A DNA stretch of 64,000 bases, taken from NCBI GenBank assembly GCA_015066395.1, contig SVOL01000002.1, forward strand, positions 105,655 to 169,654, read 5' to 3'. Each line of letters begins with the position of its first letter. Position 1 is the stretch's first letter. A program made the translations under genes and the position numbers. The notes below the pieces were generated by a model. The model searched no databases and was not told where the DNA came from. It saw only the letters and a list, made by a program, of their open reading frames with translations. Source of the DNA: Oscillospiraceae bacterium. GTDB taxonomy: Bacteria > Bacillota > Clostridia > Oscillospirales > Acutalibacteraceae. Below are positions 17,131 to 25,269 of the stretch, in pieces.

Positions 17131-17165
17131 AAAAAACACCCGCGGGCATAACTGCTCACGGGTGT
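17131..17165 (-). terminator. Terminator downstream of the CarD-family gene
   Basis: Arms ACACCCG (17136-17142) and CGGGTGT (17159-17165) pair on the minus strand, followed by a run of seven T residues. Confidence 0.8.
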
Positions 17166-17229
17166 GAAAATCACCGATTCAATATACTGATCATTTATAA
17201 AAGTTATTCGTACCGATCGTTTATGAGGA

Positions 17230-17715
17230 TCACTTATAAATAAGTTCCTCGACCTCTTTGACTGTAAGTGACAACACATGGGAAAACTCATCACAGACGA
17301 TACGCGATACTTCCTTGAAGAACCTTTCGTCCGAGAGATGGAGTCTTTTGGACTTTTCGTTAAGCTCCTGCTGTTTTAAGTGAATGGACCTCATAAGGTT
17401 AAGCCTTTCAGAGCAGGTTCCTGCAGAGATTATGCCGCCGAAAACTTCTTTTCGTTTCGACTCGTCCTCTATCCACATATCAGAACTGTCAGTTGCGTCT
17501 ATCAATTCCTTGACCTCATCAACCGAAAGCACCTTTCTCACCTTTGCAAGCAGAGCTTCATTATCGGTAGGAATGTAAACTGTGGACGCACACTGAGCGA
17601 CCGGCTTCAGAACATAATAATTCTTGAAAACGCGACCGATTTTTTTCTTCTCAATATTCTCAACAACGCACACACCTGTTGTGCCATAAAACACTGTACT
17701 GTTAAGCTCCAACAT
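17230..17715 (-). CDS. CarD/CdnL-family RNA polymerase-binding regulator
   Basis: The 161-residue protein begins MLELNSTVFYGTTGVCVVENIE, the Tudor-like RNA-polymerase interaction domain of the CarD_CdnL_TRCF family, followed by YYVLKP and VYIPTDNE. A helical C-terminal part (about 75-161) ends in a region rich in leucine and glutamate. Such proteins bind the RNA polymerase beta subunit and stabilise open promoter complexes; Clostridia often have several copies. It stands alone with its own terminator, so no target can be inferred from neighbours. Confidence 0.85.
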   Translation of the reverse strand: MLELNSTVFYGTTGVCVVENIEKKKIGRVFKNYYVLKPVAQCASTVYIPTDNEALLAKVRKVLSVDEVKELIDATDSSDMWIEDESKRKEVFGGIISAGTCSERLNLMRSIHLKQQELNEKSKRLHLSDERFFKEVSRIVCDEFSHVLSLTVKEVEELIYK

Positions 17716-17856
17716 TCACTTCCTGCTCCCTTCAAAACAATGTCCCGAATTGTAATATTATTATATCATTTTTCCTAAAAAAAGGTAATAGTCAAACCTC
17801 ACAAATCTTTTACCACATTTCAGAAAATTAAAGGTAAATTGCTGGCAAATTTCGAC

Positions 17857-17891
17857 AAAAAAACGCCGTTCCCGTAATATTGGGAACGGCG
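17857..17891 (-). terminator. Terminator of the oadB-oadG unit
   Basis: A 10-bp perfect stem (CGCCGTTCCC, 17864-17873, with 17882-17891), 8-nt loop, then seven T residues on the minus strand. Confidence 0.85.
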
Positions 17892-17908
17892 ACTAAAACT
17901 TTTGAATA

Positions 17909-18124
17909 TCACTTTTTACTGAATATTTTATTAACCAGCATTGTGGCAATAATGATAACACCGATAATAACGAAGATGACCAACATACCAATGCCCATAT
18001 TATCGAGTGTTTCAAGAGCCTTTTCGGGATGCCAGCCCATTCCCTCACTGACGGTTTCTGCAACCGAAGAAGTGTCGGTGGCGGCGGCATTGAGCAACTG
18101 CAACATCATTGTATATAATTTCAT
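17909..18124 (-). CDS. OadG-like gamma subunit of a Na+ pump decarboxylase
   Basis: The 71-residue protein has a single strong membrane helix near the C-terminus (MGIGMLVIFVIIGVIIIATM), the hallmark of sodium pump decarboxylase gamma subunits. The N-terminal stretch is rich in small and polar residues. AGGAGG precedes the ATG, and the gene lies 16 nt downstream of the beta-subunit gene. It would help assemble or anchor the complex. It is shorter than most OadG proteins and lacks a long C-terminal tail. Confidence 0.7.
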   Translation of the reverse strand: MKLYTMMLQLLNAAATDTSSVAETVSEGMGWHPEKALETLDNMGIGMLVIFVIIGVIIIATMLVNKIFSKK

Positions 18125-18140
18125 AATCTACTTCCTCCTA

Positions 18141-19232
18141 TCAACCGAACATATTCAGAATGATACCGCCGGCGATAACCGAAGCGATCTGACCCGAAAC
18201 ATTAACACCCATAGAGTGCATCAAAAGGAAATTCTGCGGATCCTCTTTAAGGCCCATCTTATGAACGATACGGCCGGACATCGGGAAGGCCGAAATACCT
18301 GCGGCACCGATCATCGGGTTGATCTTCTTCCTGGTAAAGAGGTTGAGGAACTTTGCAAAAAGCACACCACCTGCGGTGTCAACGATAAATGCAACGAGAC
18401 CTAAGCCCATAATAAGCAGAGTATCGACCTTTAAGAACTTCTCAGCAGTCATATTGAAGGCAACCGAGATGCCGAGGAAGATGGTGATGAGGTTTGCAAG
18501 AACCTTCTGAGCCGTTTCGGACAAAGAATCCAGCACTCCGCACTCTCTGATAAGGTTACCGAACATAAGGAAACCGATAAGACCGGTTGCCTGAGGAACG
18601 ATCGCGGCGGCAACAAGAGTTATAACACAGGGGAACAAAATTCTTGTAGTCTTGGAAACAGCCTTCGGCTCGTAAGCCATACGGATCTTTCTTTCCTTCT
18701 TAGTTGTAAGAAGCTTGATGACAGGCGGCTGGATAATGGGTACCAAAGCCATATAAGAATACGCCGCAACGGTGATAGCACCGACATACTGAGAACCCAG
18801 AGTATTAGCAACTGCAATAGAAGTCGGACCGTCAGCCGCACCGATAATGCCGATACAAGCAGCATCGATCTCGGGGAAAAACATACGTGCCATAAACACG
18901 GTAAAGAATATACCAAACTGAGCCGCGGCACCGAAAAGCATCAACTTCGGATTAGAAAGCAGAGGGCCGAAATCGATCATCGCTCCGATACCGATAAAGA
19001 GCAACAACGGGAAAAGCTCGTTAGCGATACCCGCGTTATAAAGTGTATTTATTGGTCCGGTCAACGCATCCGAAAAAGGAATGTTAACCAGAAGTGTACC
19101 AAAGCCCATCGGCAAAAGCAATGTGGGCTCCATCTCCTTCTTGATAGCCAAGAAGATAAGAAGAGCACCGATCAAAAGCATCACGCCCTGCTGCCAGGTG
19201 AACTCCAACAGATTTTTATAAAGCAGATCCAT
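18141..19232 (-). CDS. oadB: Sodium ion-translocating decarboxylase beta subunit
   Basis: The 363-residue integral membrane protein shows the family's conserved helices: FPLLLFIGIGAMIDFGPLL, GIIGAADGPTSIAVANTLG (the Asp-containing re-entrant segment implicated in Na+ binding) and AAGISAFPMSGRIVHKMG. The start at 19232 is set by GGAGGT 8 nt upstream. Beta subunits couple decarboxylation of a biotin-bound carboxyl group to Na+ export. Oxaloacetate, methylmalonyl-CoA and glutaconyl-CoA pumps share this subunit. No carboxyltransferase alpha subunit or biotin carrier is encoded nearby, so the substrate cannot be told. Confidence 0.9.
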   Translation of the reverse strand: MDLLYKNLLEFTWQQGVMLLIGALLIFLAIKKEMEPTLLLPMGFGTLLVNIPFSDALTGPINTLYNAGIANELFPLLLFIGIGAMIDFGPLLSNPKLMLFGAAAQFGIFFTVFMARMFFPEIDAACIGIIGAADGPTSIAVANTLGSQYVGAITVAAYSYMALVPIIQPPVIKLLTTKKERKIRMAYEPKAVSKTTRILFPCVITLVAAAIVPQATGLIGFLMFGNLIRECGVLDSLSETAQKVLANLITIFLGISVAFNMTAEKFLKVDTLLIMGLGLVAFIVDTAGGVLFAKFLNLFTRKKINPMIGAAGISAFPMSGRIVHKMGLKEDPQNFLLMHSMGVNVSGQIASVIAGGIILNMFG

Positions 19233-19362
19233 TTTTATTTTACCTCCGTACAAAATTCAAATGCCAAATAATTATACCATATTTTTTTGAAAAATCAATA
19301 CCTACTCTTTACAATCCCCCGACTTTAATACCCTCATTCGTCGAAAAATCACATCTTTCCGC

Positions 19363-19391
19363 TTGCAAAATATCGCTTCAATGTTTATAAT
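19363..19391 (+). promoter_or_regulatory. Promoter of proBAC
   Basis: TTGCAA (19363-19368) and TATAAT (19386-19391) are separated by 17 bp. The leader is only about 35 nt, too short for a T-box or other riboswitch. Confidence 0.75.
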
Positions 19392-19432
19392 GTAAGTAAT
19401 TATATTTTCAGTGTATAAAAGTAGGTAATGGA

Positions 19433-20197
19433 ATGCGTACAGTAATTAAAGTAGGAACTTCGACTCTGACCCACAAAACAGGCAATCTCAATATAAGACT
19501 TATGGAAGAACTCTGCAAGGTCTTAAGCGACCTTAAAAACGCAGGCGACGAAATAATCCTCGTCTCCTCAGGTGCTATCGGTATGGGTGTCGGCAAGCTT
19601 TCCTTGCAGGAAAAGCCAAAGGATATGCCCACAAAGCAGGCTGTTGCCGCCGTCGGTCAGTGCGAGCTGATGTATACTTACGACAAGTATTTTTCGGAAT
19701 ACGGTCACACCATTGCTCAGATTCTGCTTACCGGCAGTGACCTTAAAAACGATCAACGCAGTCTCAACTTCCGCAATACGGTAAACAGGCTTTTAGAGCT
19801 GGGTGCTCTGCCTATCATCAACGAAAACGATACGGTTGCCACCGAAGAGATCGCCGTAGGCGATAATGATACTTTGGCCGCTATCGTGGCGGTCGATATA
19901 AACGCCGACCGGCTGATCCTGCTCTCCGATATCGACGGTCTTTACACCGCCGATCCGAGACGAGACAACACAGCGAACCTCATTCCCGTGGTCGAAGCTA
20001 TCACTCCCGAAATCGAGCGTTTGGGCGGTGATGCAGGTTCGGCACTGGGAACCGGCGGAATGCACACTAAGCTCAACGCCGCCAAGATCTGCACCGAAAA
20101 CGGCACCGATATGATTATTGCCAACGGTGCTGACCCACGGATCCTCTACGAAATCGCCGAAGGCAAGCAAATCGGCACAATCTTTCTTAAAAGGTGA
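19433..20197 (+). CDS. proB: Glutamate 5-kinase
   Basis: The 254-residue amino-acid kinase phosphorylates glutamate in the first step of proline synthesis. It shows VIKVGTSTLTHK near the start, LVSSGAIGMGVG (about 44-55), INENDTVA, LLSDIDGLYTADPR and GTGGMHTKLNAA. It lacks the C-terminal PUA domain of the ~367-residue enterobacterial enzyme, as in many Firmicutes. First gene of a tight proB-proA-proC operon: 6 nt to proA. Confidence 0.95.
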   Translation: MRTVIKVGTSTLTHKTGNLNIRLMEELCKVLSDLKNAGDEIILVSSGAIGMGVGKLSLQEKPKDMPTKQAVAAVGQCELMYTYDKYFSEYGHTIAQILLTGSDLKNDQRSLNFRNTVNRLLELGALPIINENDTVATEEIAVGDNDTLAAIVAVDINADRLILLSDIDGLYTADPRRDNTANLIPVVEAITPEIERLGGDAGSALGTGGMHTKLNAAKICTENGTDMIIANGADPRILYEIAEGKQIGTIFLKR

Positions 20198-20203
20198 GTT
20201 TTG

Positions 20204-21460
20204 ATGACTACTTTTGAACTTCTTAAAAAGGCAAAACAGTGCAAACTTCAGATGTCGGCGATAACAACCGAACAAAAGGACGAAGCCTTAAAGTGTATGG
20301 CGGCGGCTTTAAAGGAAGACACCGCCGAGATCCTTTCGGCCAACGCCATCGACGTCAAAAACGCCGAAGGCTTAGTCAGCGCGGTTATGATCGACCGACT
20401 GACCTTAACAGCAGGACGAATCCACGCTATGGCCGACGCCATTCTGGACGTTGTAGAATTGCCCGACCCTGTGGGTCGTGTGCTTAATAAACACAAATGC
20501 CCGAACGGATTGAAGATATCCAAGATATCGGTTCCGATCGGCGTTTTGGGTATAATCTATGAAAGCCGCCCGAACGTCACTTCGGACGCCGCGGCTCTGT
20601 CGGTAAAATCGGGCAACGTCTGCGTACTCCGTGGCGGCAAAGAGGCTATCAATTCCAACATTGCCATCGTTTCAGCTCTTAAAAAGGGATTGGAAAGGGC
20701 CAACTTCCCTGCCGACGCTGTCAATTTGGTCACCGACACCACCCGTCAGAGTGCAACTGAGCTTATGACTGCGGTGGGTCTTGTCGACCTGCTTATTCCC
20801 CGCGGCGGTGCAGGACTTATACGCTCCTGCGTGGAAAACGCGAAAGTGCCTTGCATCGAAACAGGTACGGGAATTTGCCATATTTATGTCGACGAACACG
20901 CCGACCTCTCAAAGGCAATTGATATTGTCAACAACGCTAAGACCAGCCGTCCTTCGGTCTGCAATGCGGCCGAGGTCTGCCTTGTTCATAAAACAATAGC
21001 AAAATATTTTTTGCAGATGCTTCGCGATGCTCTTGTGGACGAACGTAAAGAGTTAAAACTTACTCCGGTCCAACTTCGTCTGGATGAAAGAGCCGCTGCG
21101 ATAATCGAAGGCACTCCCGCCACAGAGGAAGATTTTGACACCGAATTTCTCGACTATGTTCTCGCGGTGAAGGTGGTCGACTCGGTCGAAGAAGCCATTG
21201 CTCACATCACTGAGCATTCAACCGGTCACAGCGAGGCAATCATCACCGAAAACGGTCAGACCGCCGCTCTCTTTGCAAAATCCGTCGACAGTGCCGCGGT
21301 CTACATCAATGCATCGACTCGATTCACCGACGGCGGTGAGTTCGGCTTGGGCTGTGAGATCGGCATTTCGACACAGAAAATGCATGCAAGAGGTCCTATG
21401 GGATTGGAAGAACTGACCTCATATAAATACATCATTTTAGGAAACGGACAGACGAGGTGA
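20204..21460 (+). CDS. proA: Glutamate-5-semialdehyde dehydrogenase (gamma-glutamyl phosphate reductase)
   Basis: The 418-residue enzyme reduces gamma-glutamyl phosphate with NADPH. Features include IYESRPNVTSDAAALSVKSGN, VDLLIPRGGAGLIRSCVENA, TGTGICHIYVDEHAD and the catalytic-cysteine region RPSVCNAAEVCLVH. The ATG at 20204 is used, with AAGGTGAG upstream; the adjacent TTG at 20201 is not needed. It is followed after 4 nt by proC. Confidence 0.95.
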   Translation: MTTFELLKKAKQCKLQMSAITTEQKDEALKCMAAALKEDTAEILSANAIDVKNAEGLVSAVMIDRLTLTAGRIHAMADAILDVVELPDPVGRVLNKHKCPNGLKISKISVPIGVLGIIYESRPNVTSDAAALSVKSGNVCVLRGGKEAINSNIAIVSALKKGLERANFPADAVNLVTDTTRQSATELMTAVGLVDLLIPRGGAGLIRSCVENAKVPCIETGTGICHIYVDEHADLSKAIDIVNNAKTSRPSVCNAAEVCLVHKTIAKYFLQMLRDALVDERKELKLTPVQLRLDERAAAIIEGTPATEEDFDTEFLDYVLAVKVVDSVEEAIAHITEHSTGHSEAIITENGQTAALFAKSVDSAAVYINASTRFTDGGEFGLGCEIGISTQKMHARGPMGLEELTSYKYIILGNGQTR

Positions 21461-21464
21461 GCAA

Positions 21465-22262
21465 ATGATTACAGGATTTATCGGAGCAGGAAATATGGGC
21501 GGCGCGTTGGCTAAAGCCGCCGCTTTGAGTAATTGCAGTGATCTGCTTATTTCCGACCACGACGAGCTAAAGGCCGCGTCTTTAGCTGAGGCTGTCGGAG
21601 GAAGAAAAAGCGACAATATCGAGATCGCCGAAACTGCCGACGTGATATTTTTAGGCGTTAAACCTCAAGGTTTGTCCTCACTTGCCGACGAGATAGCCGA
21701 AACGCTTAAAACCCGCCAAACGAAAGCACTTCTTGTGACAATGGCGGCAGGAATCACCATGGAAACCGTTTTGAGGATTTTTGGCGAATGCCCCATTATC
21801 CGCATTATGCCGAACACTCCGGCATCTATCGGTCAAGGCTTGATCCTCTACTGCCATAAAAATGCAGATGAAAAGAGCATCGAAATGTTCAAGCAACTCT
21901 GCTCACCTGCAGGACTTTTGGAGCCTATCGACGAATCACTTATCGACGCAGGCTGTGCGGTTTCGGGTTGTGGACCGGCGTTCGTTTATATGTTTATAGA
22001 AAGCTTGGCCGAGGGCGGTATAAAAGCCGGCCTGCCGAAAGAGACCGCCTTAAAATTAGCCGCTAAGACCGTTATGGGTGCAGGAGCAATGGTGCTCGAA
22101 TCCGGCAAAGACCCCGAAAGTCTTTGCAATGCGGTATGCAGTCCCAACGGCAGTACCATCGAGGGTGTCAACTTCCTGAAATCAACCGATTTCAGTGAAG
22201 AGATCATAAACACCGTTCTCACCTCCTACCGCAGAACCGTGGAATTGGGAAAGGGAAAATAG
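21465..22262 (+). CDS. proC: Pyrroline-5-carboxylate reductase
   Basis: The 265-residue enzyme completes proline synthesis. The N-terminal Rossmann motif is GFIGAGNMGGALAKA; VFLGVKPQ, RIMPNTPASIGQG and the C-terminal domain with CAVSGCGPAFVYMFIESLAEGG match the family. A GAGGTGAG site overlaps the proA end. The unit closes with a terminator at 22278-22305. Confidence 0.95.
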   Translation: MITGFIGAGNMGGALAKAAALSNCSDLLISDHDELKAASLAEAVGGRKSDNIEIAETADVIFLGVKPQGLSSLADEIAETLKTRQTKALLVTMAAGITMETVLRIFGECPIIRIMPNTPASIGQGLILYCHKNADEKSIEMFKQLCSPAGLLEPIDESLIDAGCAVSGCGPAFVYMFIESLAEGGIKAGLPKETALKLAAKTVMGAGAMVLESGKDPESLCNAVCSPNGSTIEGVNFLKSTDFSEEIINTVLTSYRRTVELGKGK

Positions 22263-22277
22263 GAACACAATCATATC

Positions 22278-22305
22278 GGGAGGGTCTCCATGCCCTCCCT
22301 TTTTT
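22278..22305 (+). terminator. Terminator of proBAC
   Basis: Arms GGGAGGG (22278-22284) and CCCTCCC (22293-22299) flank an 8-nt loop, with a T run to 22305. Confidence 0.85.
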
Positions 22306-22308
22306 GTT

Positions 22309-22420
22309 TCAAGATTGCTTTTGCGCTCGGAATAACAAAACAAATACCAAACACCGTTGTCATTCTGAGCCTTAGGCGAAGAATCTTTGGTAGGATCCTT
22401 CACATGCGTTCATGATGACA
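22309..22420. repeat. Dispersed palindromic element, copy 2
   Basis: TTGTCATTCTGAGC ... GCGAAGAATCTTTG (22357-22389) repeats blocks found at 9416-9448; the opposite half-palindrome appears degenerate at 22309-22337 (GATTGC ... GCTCGGAATAACA). The following stretch to 22500 holds a TATTACC tandem (three units near 22481-22499) and no credible gene. Confidence 0.5.
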
Positions 22421-22500
22421 AAGTTATTATATTTACTGCTATATAATCCGTGCCGAAGGCACACCTTGCTTCTTCACTATTACCTATTACCTATTACCCG

Positions 22501-22528
22501 AAAAAAGACGGCATCAGCCGTCTTTTTT
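22501..22528 (-). terminator. Terminator overlapping the end of the pdaB-like gene
   Basis: Arms AAAAAAGACGGC (22501-22512) and GCCGTCTTTTTT (22517-22528) pair around an ATCA loop. The stop codon (22514-22516) lies in the loop, and the last codons (Lys-Lys-Asp-Gly) are the upstream arm of the minus-strand hairpin. Confidence 0.85.
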
Positions 22529-23269
22529 AACTTGCGTTCCGTCATGGATTATTTCATAGTTTTCGTAATAAATAAGATCTGCAATTTTAACAAACGTGTA
22601 ACCCTCAGAAATCAGCTTTTCCAGGATTATCGGCAAGGCTTCGGGTGTGTGCTCTGCATCGTTATGAAACAGCACAATCGAGCCGTTTTTTGCCTTGCCC
22701 GTCACCCTTGACACAATGCTCTCTACCGTTGCTGTTTCCTTCCAGTCGAGACTGTCAACATCCCATTGGATCGACTTCATTCCGATCGACTCAACCGTTG
22801 AAATAACATTATTGTTGTAATCACCGTAAGGGCAGCGGAACAACGTCGGCTCCTTGCCTGTAATAGATGCGATCTTCTGATTGCAGGCTTTAAGTTCCTC
22901 GACCATTTTACTGCTGCTAAGCGAAGTCATATACGGGTGAGTGTCGGAATGATTCATCACATCGTGACCCGCATCGGCCAGCCTCTTGACCTCTGTCGGG
23001 TACTTTTCTACCCACTCGCCAACCACAAAAAACGTCGCAGGAACATTGTATTTTGCGAGTACCGCAATGAGTGTGTCGGTGTCATCTGCACCCCACGCGG
23101 CATCAAATGAAATTGCTATTTTCTTCTCTTCGGTGCCGACTGAATATATTGGCAACAGCCGCTCGGACTTTGCGAAAACGCTGACCGACACAACTGTGCC
23201 GATTATAATTGCCAACGCCACTCCTAACACCGACAATATCTGCTTTTTTGTAAAAATATAAAAACTCAT
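22514..23269 (-). CDS. PdaB-like polysaccharide deacetylase
   Basis: The 251-residue protein has a short cytoplasmic start, one membrane anchor (about 12-33) and an extracellular NodB-homology domain. Motif 1 is ISFDAAWGADDT, motif 2 is NHSDTHPY with the zinc histidines, and motif 3 is FRCPYGDYNNNV. This layout and AAWG in motif 1 are typical of the sporulation-associated PdaB family, whose members act on spore peptidoglycan or membrane-proximal glycans. The ATG at 23269 has AGGAG 8 nt upstream. It suggests a spore-forming ancestry but does not prove sporulation. Confidence 0.85.
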   Translation of the reverse strand: MSFYIFTKKQILSVLGVALAIIIGTVVSVSVFAKSERLLPIYSVGTEEKKIAISFDAAWGADDTDTLIAVLAKYNVPATFFVVGEWVEKYPTEVKRLADAGHDVMNHSDTHPYMTSLSSSKMVEELKACNQKIASITGKEPTLFRCPYGDYNNNVISTVESIGMKSIQWDVDSLDWKETATVESIVSRVTGKAKNGSIVLFHNDAEHTPEALPIILEKLISEGYTFVKIADLIYYENYEIIHDGTQVKKDG

Positions 23270-23331
23270 TAGCCCCACTCCTACATCATTTACTTAAATG
23301 TATGTAGGATATTTTGTCCGATATAACAAAA

Positions 23332-23359
23332 ATCCCAAACGGCATAAACCGTTCGGGAT
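23332..23359. terminator. Terminator after the ABC exporter pair
   Basis: An 11-bp stem (23332-23342 with 23349-23359, one G-U pair) and a CATAAA loop, with T runs at both ends. The core AACGGCATAAACCGTTCGGG recurs at 27441-27460. Confidence 0.8.
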
Positions 23360-23409
23360 TTTTATATTCTCTATAAATTCAATGAATCATTGCGGGAAAA
23401 GCATTGCGG

Positions 23410-25269
23410 TTACGCACTATGATCCTCTTTATACTTTTCCGACTGAACTCGGAACATCTCGGCGTATTTACCGTCAACCGCCAACAATTCTTCATGCGAG
23501 CCCTGCTCGATCATCTCTCCGTTTGCAAACATATATATCCTATCTGCAATACGTGTCGTTGAAAGCCTATGAGAAATAAATACAACCGTTTTATCGTCCG
23601 TGTGCTTAAGTATTGACCGGTTCAAGTTATATTCCGCCACGGGGTCAAGAGCACTCGAAGGCTCATCCATAATAACTATGGGATAGTCGGTCGCAAACAC
23701 ACGAGCAATTGCAATCTTTTGTGCCTCACCGCCCGAAAGATTAGTACCTTGATCGTCAAATTCACGGGTCAGTTGAGTATTTATGCCATCATTCAACGTC
23801 AACAGTTTGCCGGTGAAATCAGCGGCATCCAACGCTTTTATTACAGTCTCCTTGTCCGTTTCCTCAACATATTTACCGTTCATTACGTTTCGGGCAATGG
23901 TTGTGGCAAATATCTTATAATCCTGGAACACCGTGCCTATCATTCTTCTGAATGCCACGGCATCGTATTCCTTGATATTAACACCGTTATAAAGAATCTC
24001 TCCCTCAGTAGGGTCATAAAGACGCATTATCAGCTTGATAAGAGTGGTCTTGCCTGCTCCGTTATAGCCGACAATGGCCACCTTTTCACCCGAAGTGATC
24101 TTAAACGAGACGTTCTTTAATACAAGCTTCCCGATATTGTTCGTTTGCTTCTGACCGTCTTTTCGCAACCTATACGCAGAATGCGAAGCAAAATCATACG
24201 AGAAACTTACATTCCGAAACTCAAGGCTCTCAAATTCGGGAATATCCGTCTTGCCGCCCTTTATCTCAGGAATAAATCTCAGGAACTGACGGTACTTCTC
24301 AACATAAAGCGAATGCGCAGGATACTTTGTAAGATACTCAATAAGGCTTGTAAAAGTCCAACGGATATTCCACACAACACCAACCGTTGCCGCAAAACCG
24401 CCGATAGCCAACGAGCCCGTTTTGAGCTGTAACACCATATAAAGCAACATCGAATACATAGTGAGCTGACCCATCATATTCCAACCAAGACCGTAAAACA
24501 AGAAGTACTTTTTACCGTATTTTATGTCAATTTCAATTAATTTCTCGGTGTTCTGATCATACTCACGTACAAGAAGTTCATCGGCTTTGCTGATCCTTAT
24601 CTCCTTTGCATAATCACTTAAATGGAACACGCGGTTGATATAACCTCTCTTACGCCACAGAGGGTTTCCCTCTTTTTGGTGCTGGAAGTTGATCTTGTTG
24701 CCGATAAGGTTACAAATAACCGTAACGCACGAAGAAACAAACAGAATTATCGCTATTACGGGATCGATAGTTATCAGCAATCCAAAAAGAGATGTGGACG
24801 CGACAATGCGGTTTACCAACTTATTGGTATCATCCATTATCGCCGTAGCACGCGTGTCCGACTCGTTCATTGCCCAGACGAAGTCATTGTAAAACTCCGG
24901 ATCGTCAAAGCAGGCAAGATCAAGAGAAAGCGCCTTCTTGAAAAGCTCCTCGTGCATCTTTATATGAAGTTTTTGCTTTAGAAGCGCATTGATGATGTAG
25001 GCATGGATCTCGTTGAAAGCATAGGTCAAGGTCGTGAATGCCGCCATCATCAAGATAAGCTTTAAGGCGTGCGGGAAGTTTGAACCGGCACTTACGGTAT
25101 TTAAGAGGTTGAAACTAAAAAATGCCGAAACCGAATTTATTAAACCCCAGATAACACCGTCCAAAACCATCCAGAAAAAATAGCTTGGCGTGTATTTTGC
25201 TACCTGTCCAATCATAAATATATTGTTTTTAATGATAGACGATAGCTTTTGCTTGTTTTCCTTAGGCAT
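23410..25269 (-). CDS. ABC exporter, fused membrane and ATPase domains (second of a pair)
   Basis: The 619-residue half-transporter has a six-helix membrane domain (about 20-330) and a C-terminal ATPase: Walker A GYNGAGKTTLIK, Q-loop VFQDYK, signature LSGGEAQK, Walker B IVIMDEPSSALDP with its catalytic Glu, and H-loop ISHRLS. No peptidase C39 domain is present. It starts 8 nt inside the end of the upstream exporter gene, so the two very likely form a heterodimer. Substrate unknown: drug, peptide or lipid export are all open. Confidence 0.9.
   Translation of the reverse strand: MPKENKQKLSSIIKNNIFMIGQVAKYTPSYFFWMVLDGVIWGLINSVSAFFSFNLLNTVSAGSNFPHALKLILMMAAFTTLTYAFNEIHAYIINALLKQKLHIKMHEELFKKALSLDLACFDDPEFYNDFVWAMNESDTRATAIMDDTNKLVNRIVASTSLFGLLITIDPVIAIILFVSSCVTVICNLIGNKINFQHQKEGNPLWRKRGYINRVFHLSDYAKEIRISKADELLVREYDQNTEKLIEIDIKYGKKYFLFYGLGWNMMGQLTMYSMLLYMVLQLKTGSLAIGGFAATVGVVWNIRWTFTSLIEYLTKYPAHSLYVEKYRQFLRFIPEIKGGKTDIPEFESLEFRNVSFSYDFASHSAYRLRKDGQKQTNNIGKLVLKNVSFKITSGEKVAIVGYNGAGKTTLIKLIMRLYDPTEGEILYNGVNIKEYDAVAFRRMIGTVFQDYKIFATTIARNVMNGKYVEETDKETVIKALDAADFTGKLLTLNDGINTQLTREFDDQGTNLSGGEAQKIAIARVFATDYPIVIMDEPSSALDPVAEYNLNRSILKHTDDKTVVFISHRLSTTRIADRIYMFANGEMIEQGSHEELLAVDGKYAEMFRVQSEKYKEDHSA

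Noticed and set aside
19392..19432. T-box or other riboswitch before proB
   Set aside because: The leader is only about 35-40 nt and has no T-box sequence.
22421..22513. CRISPR-like tandem repeat (TATTACC units)
   Set aside because: Three units of 7 bp without spacers; simple tandem repeat only. No CRISPR array was seen anywhere in the window.
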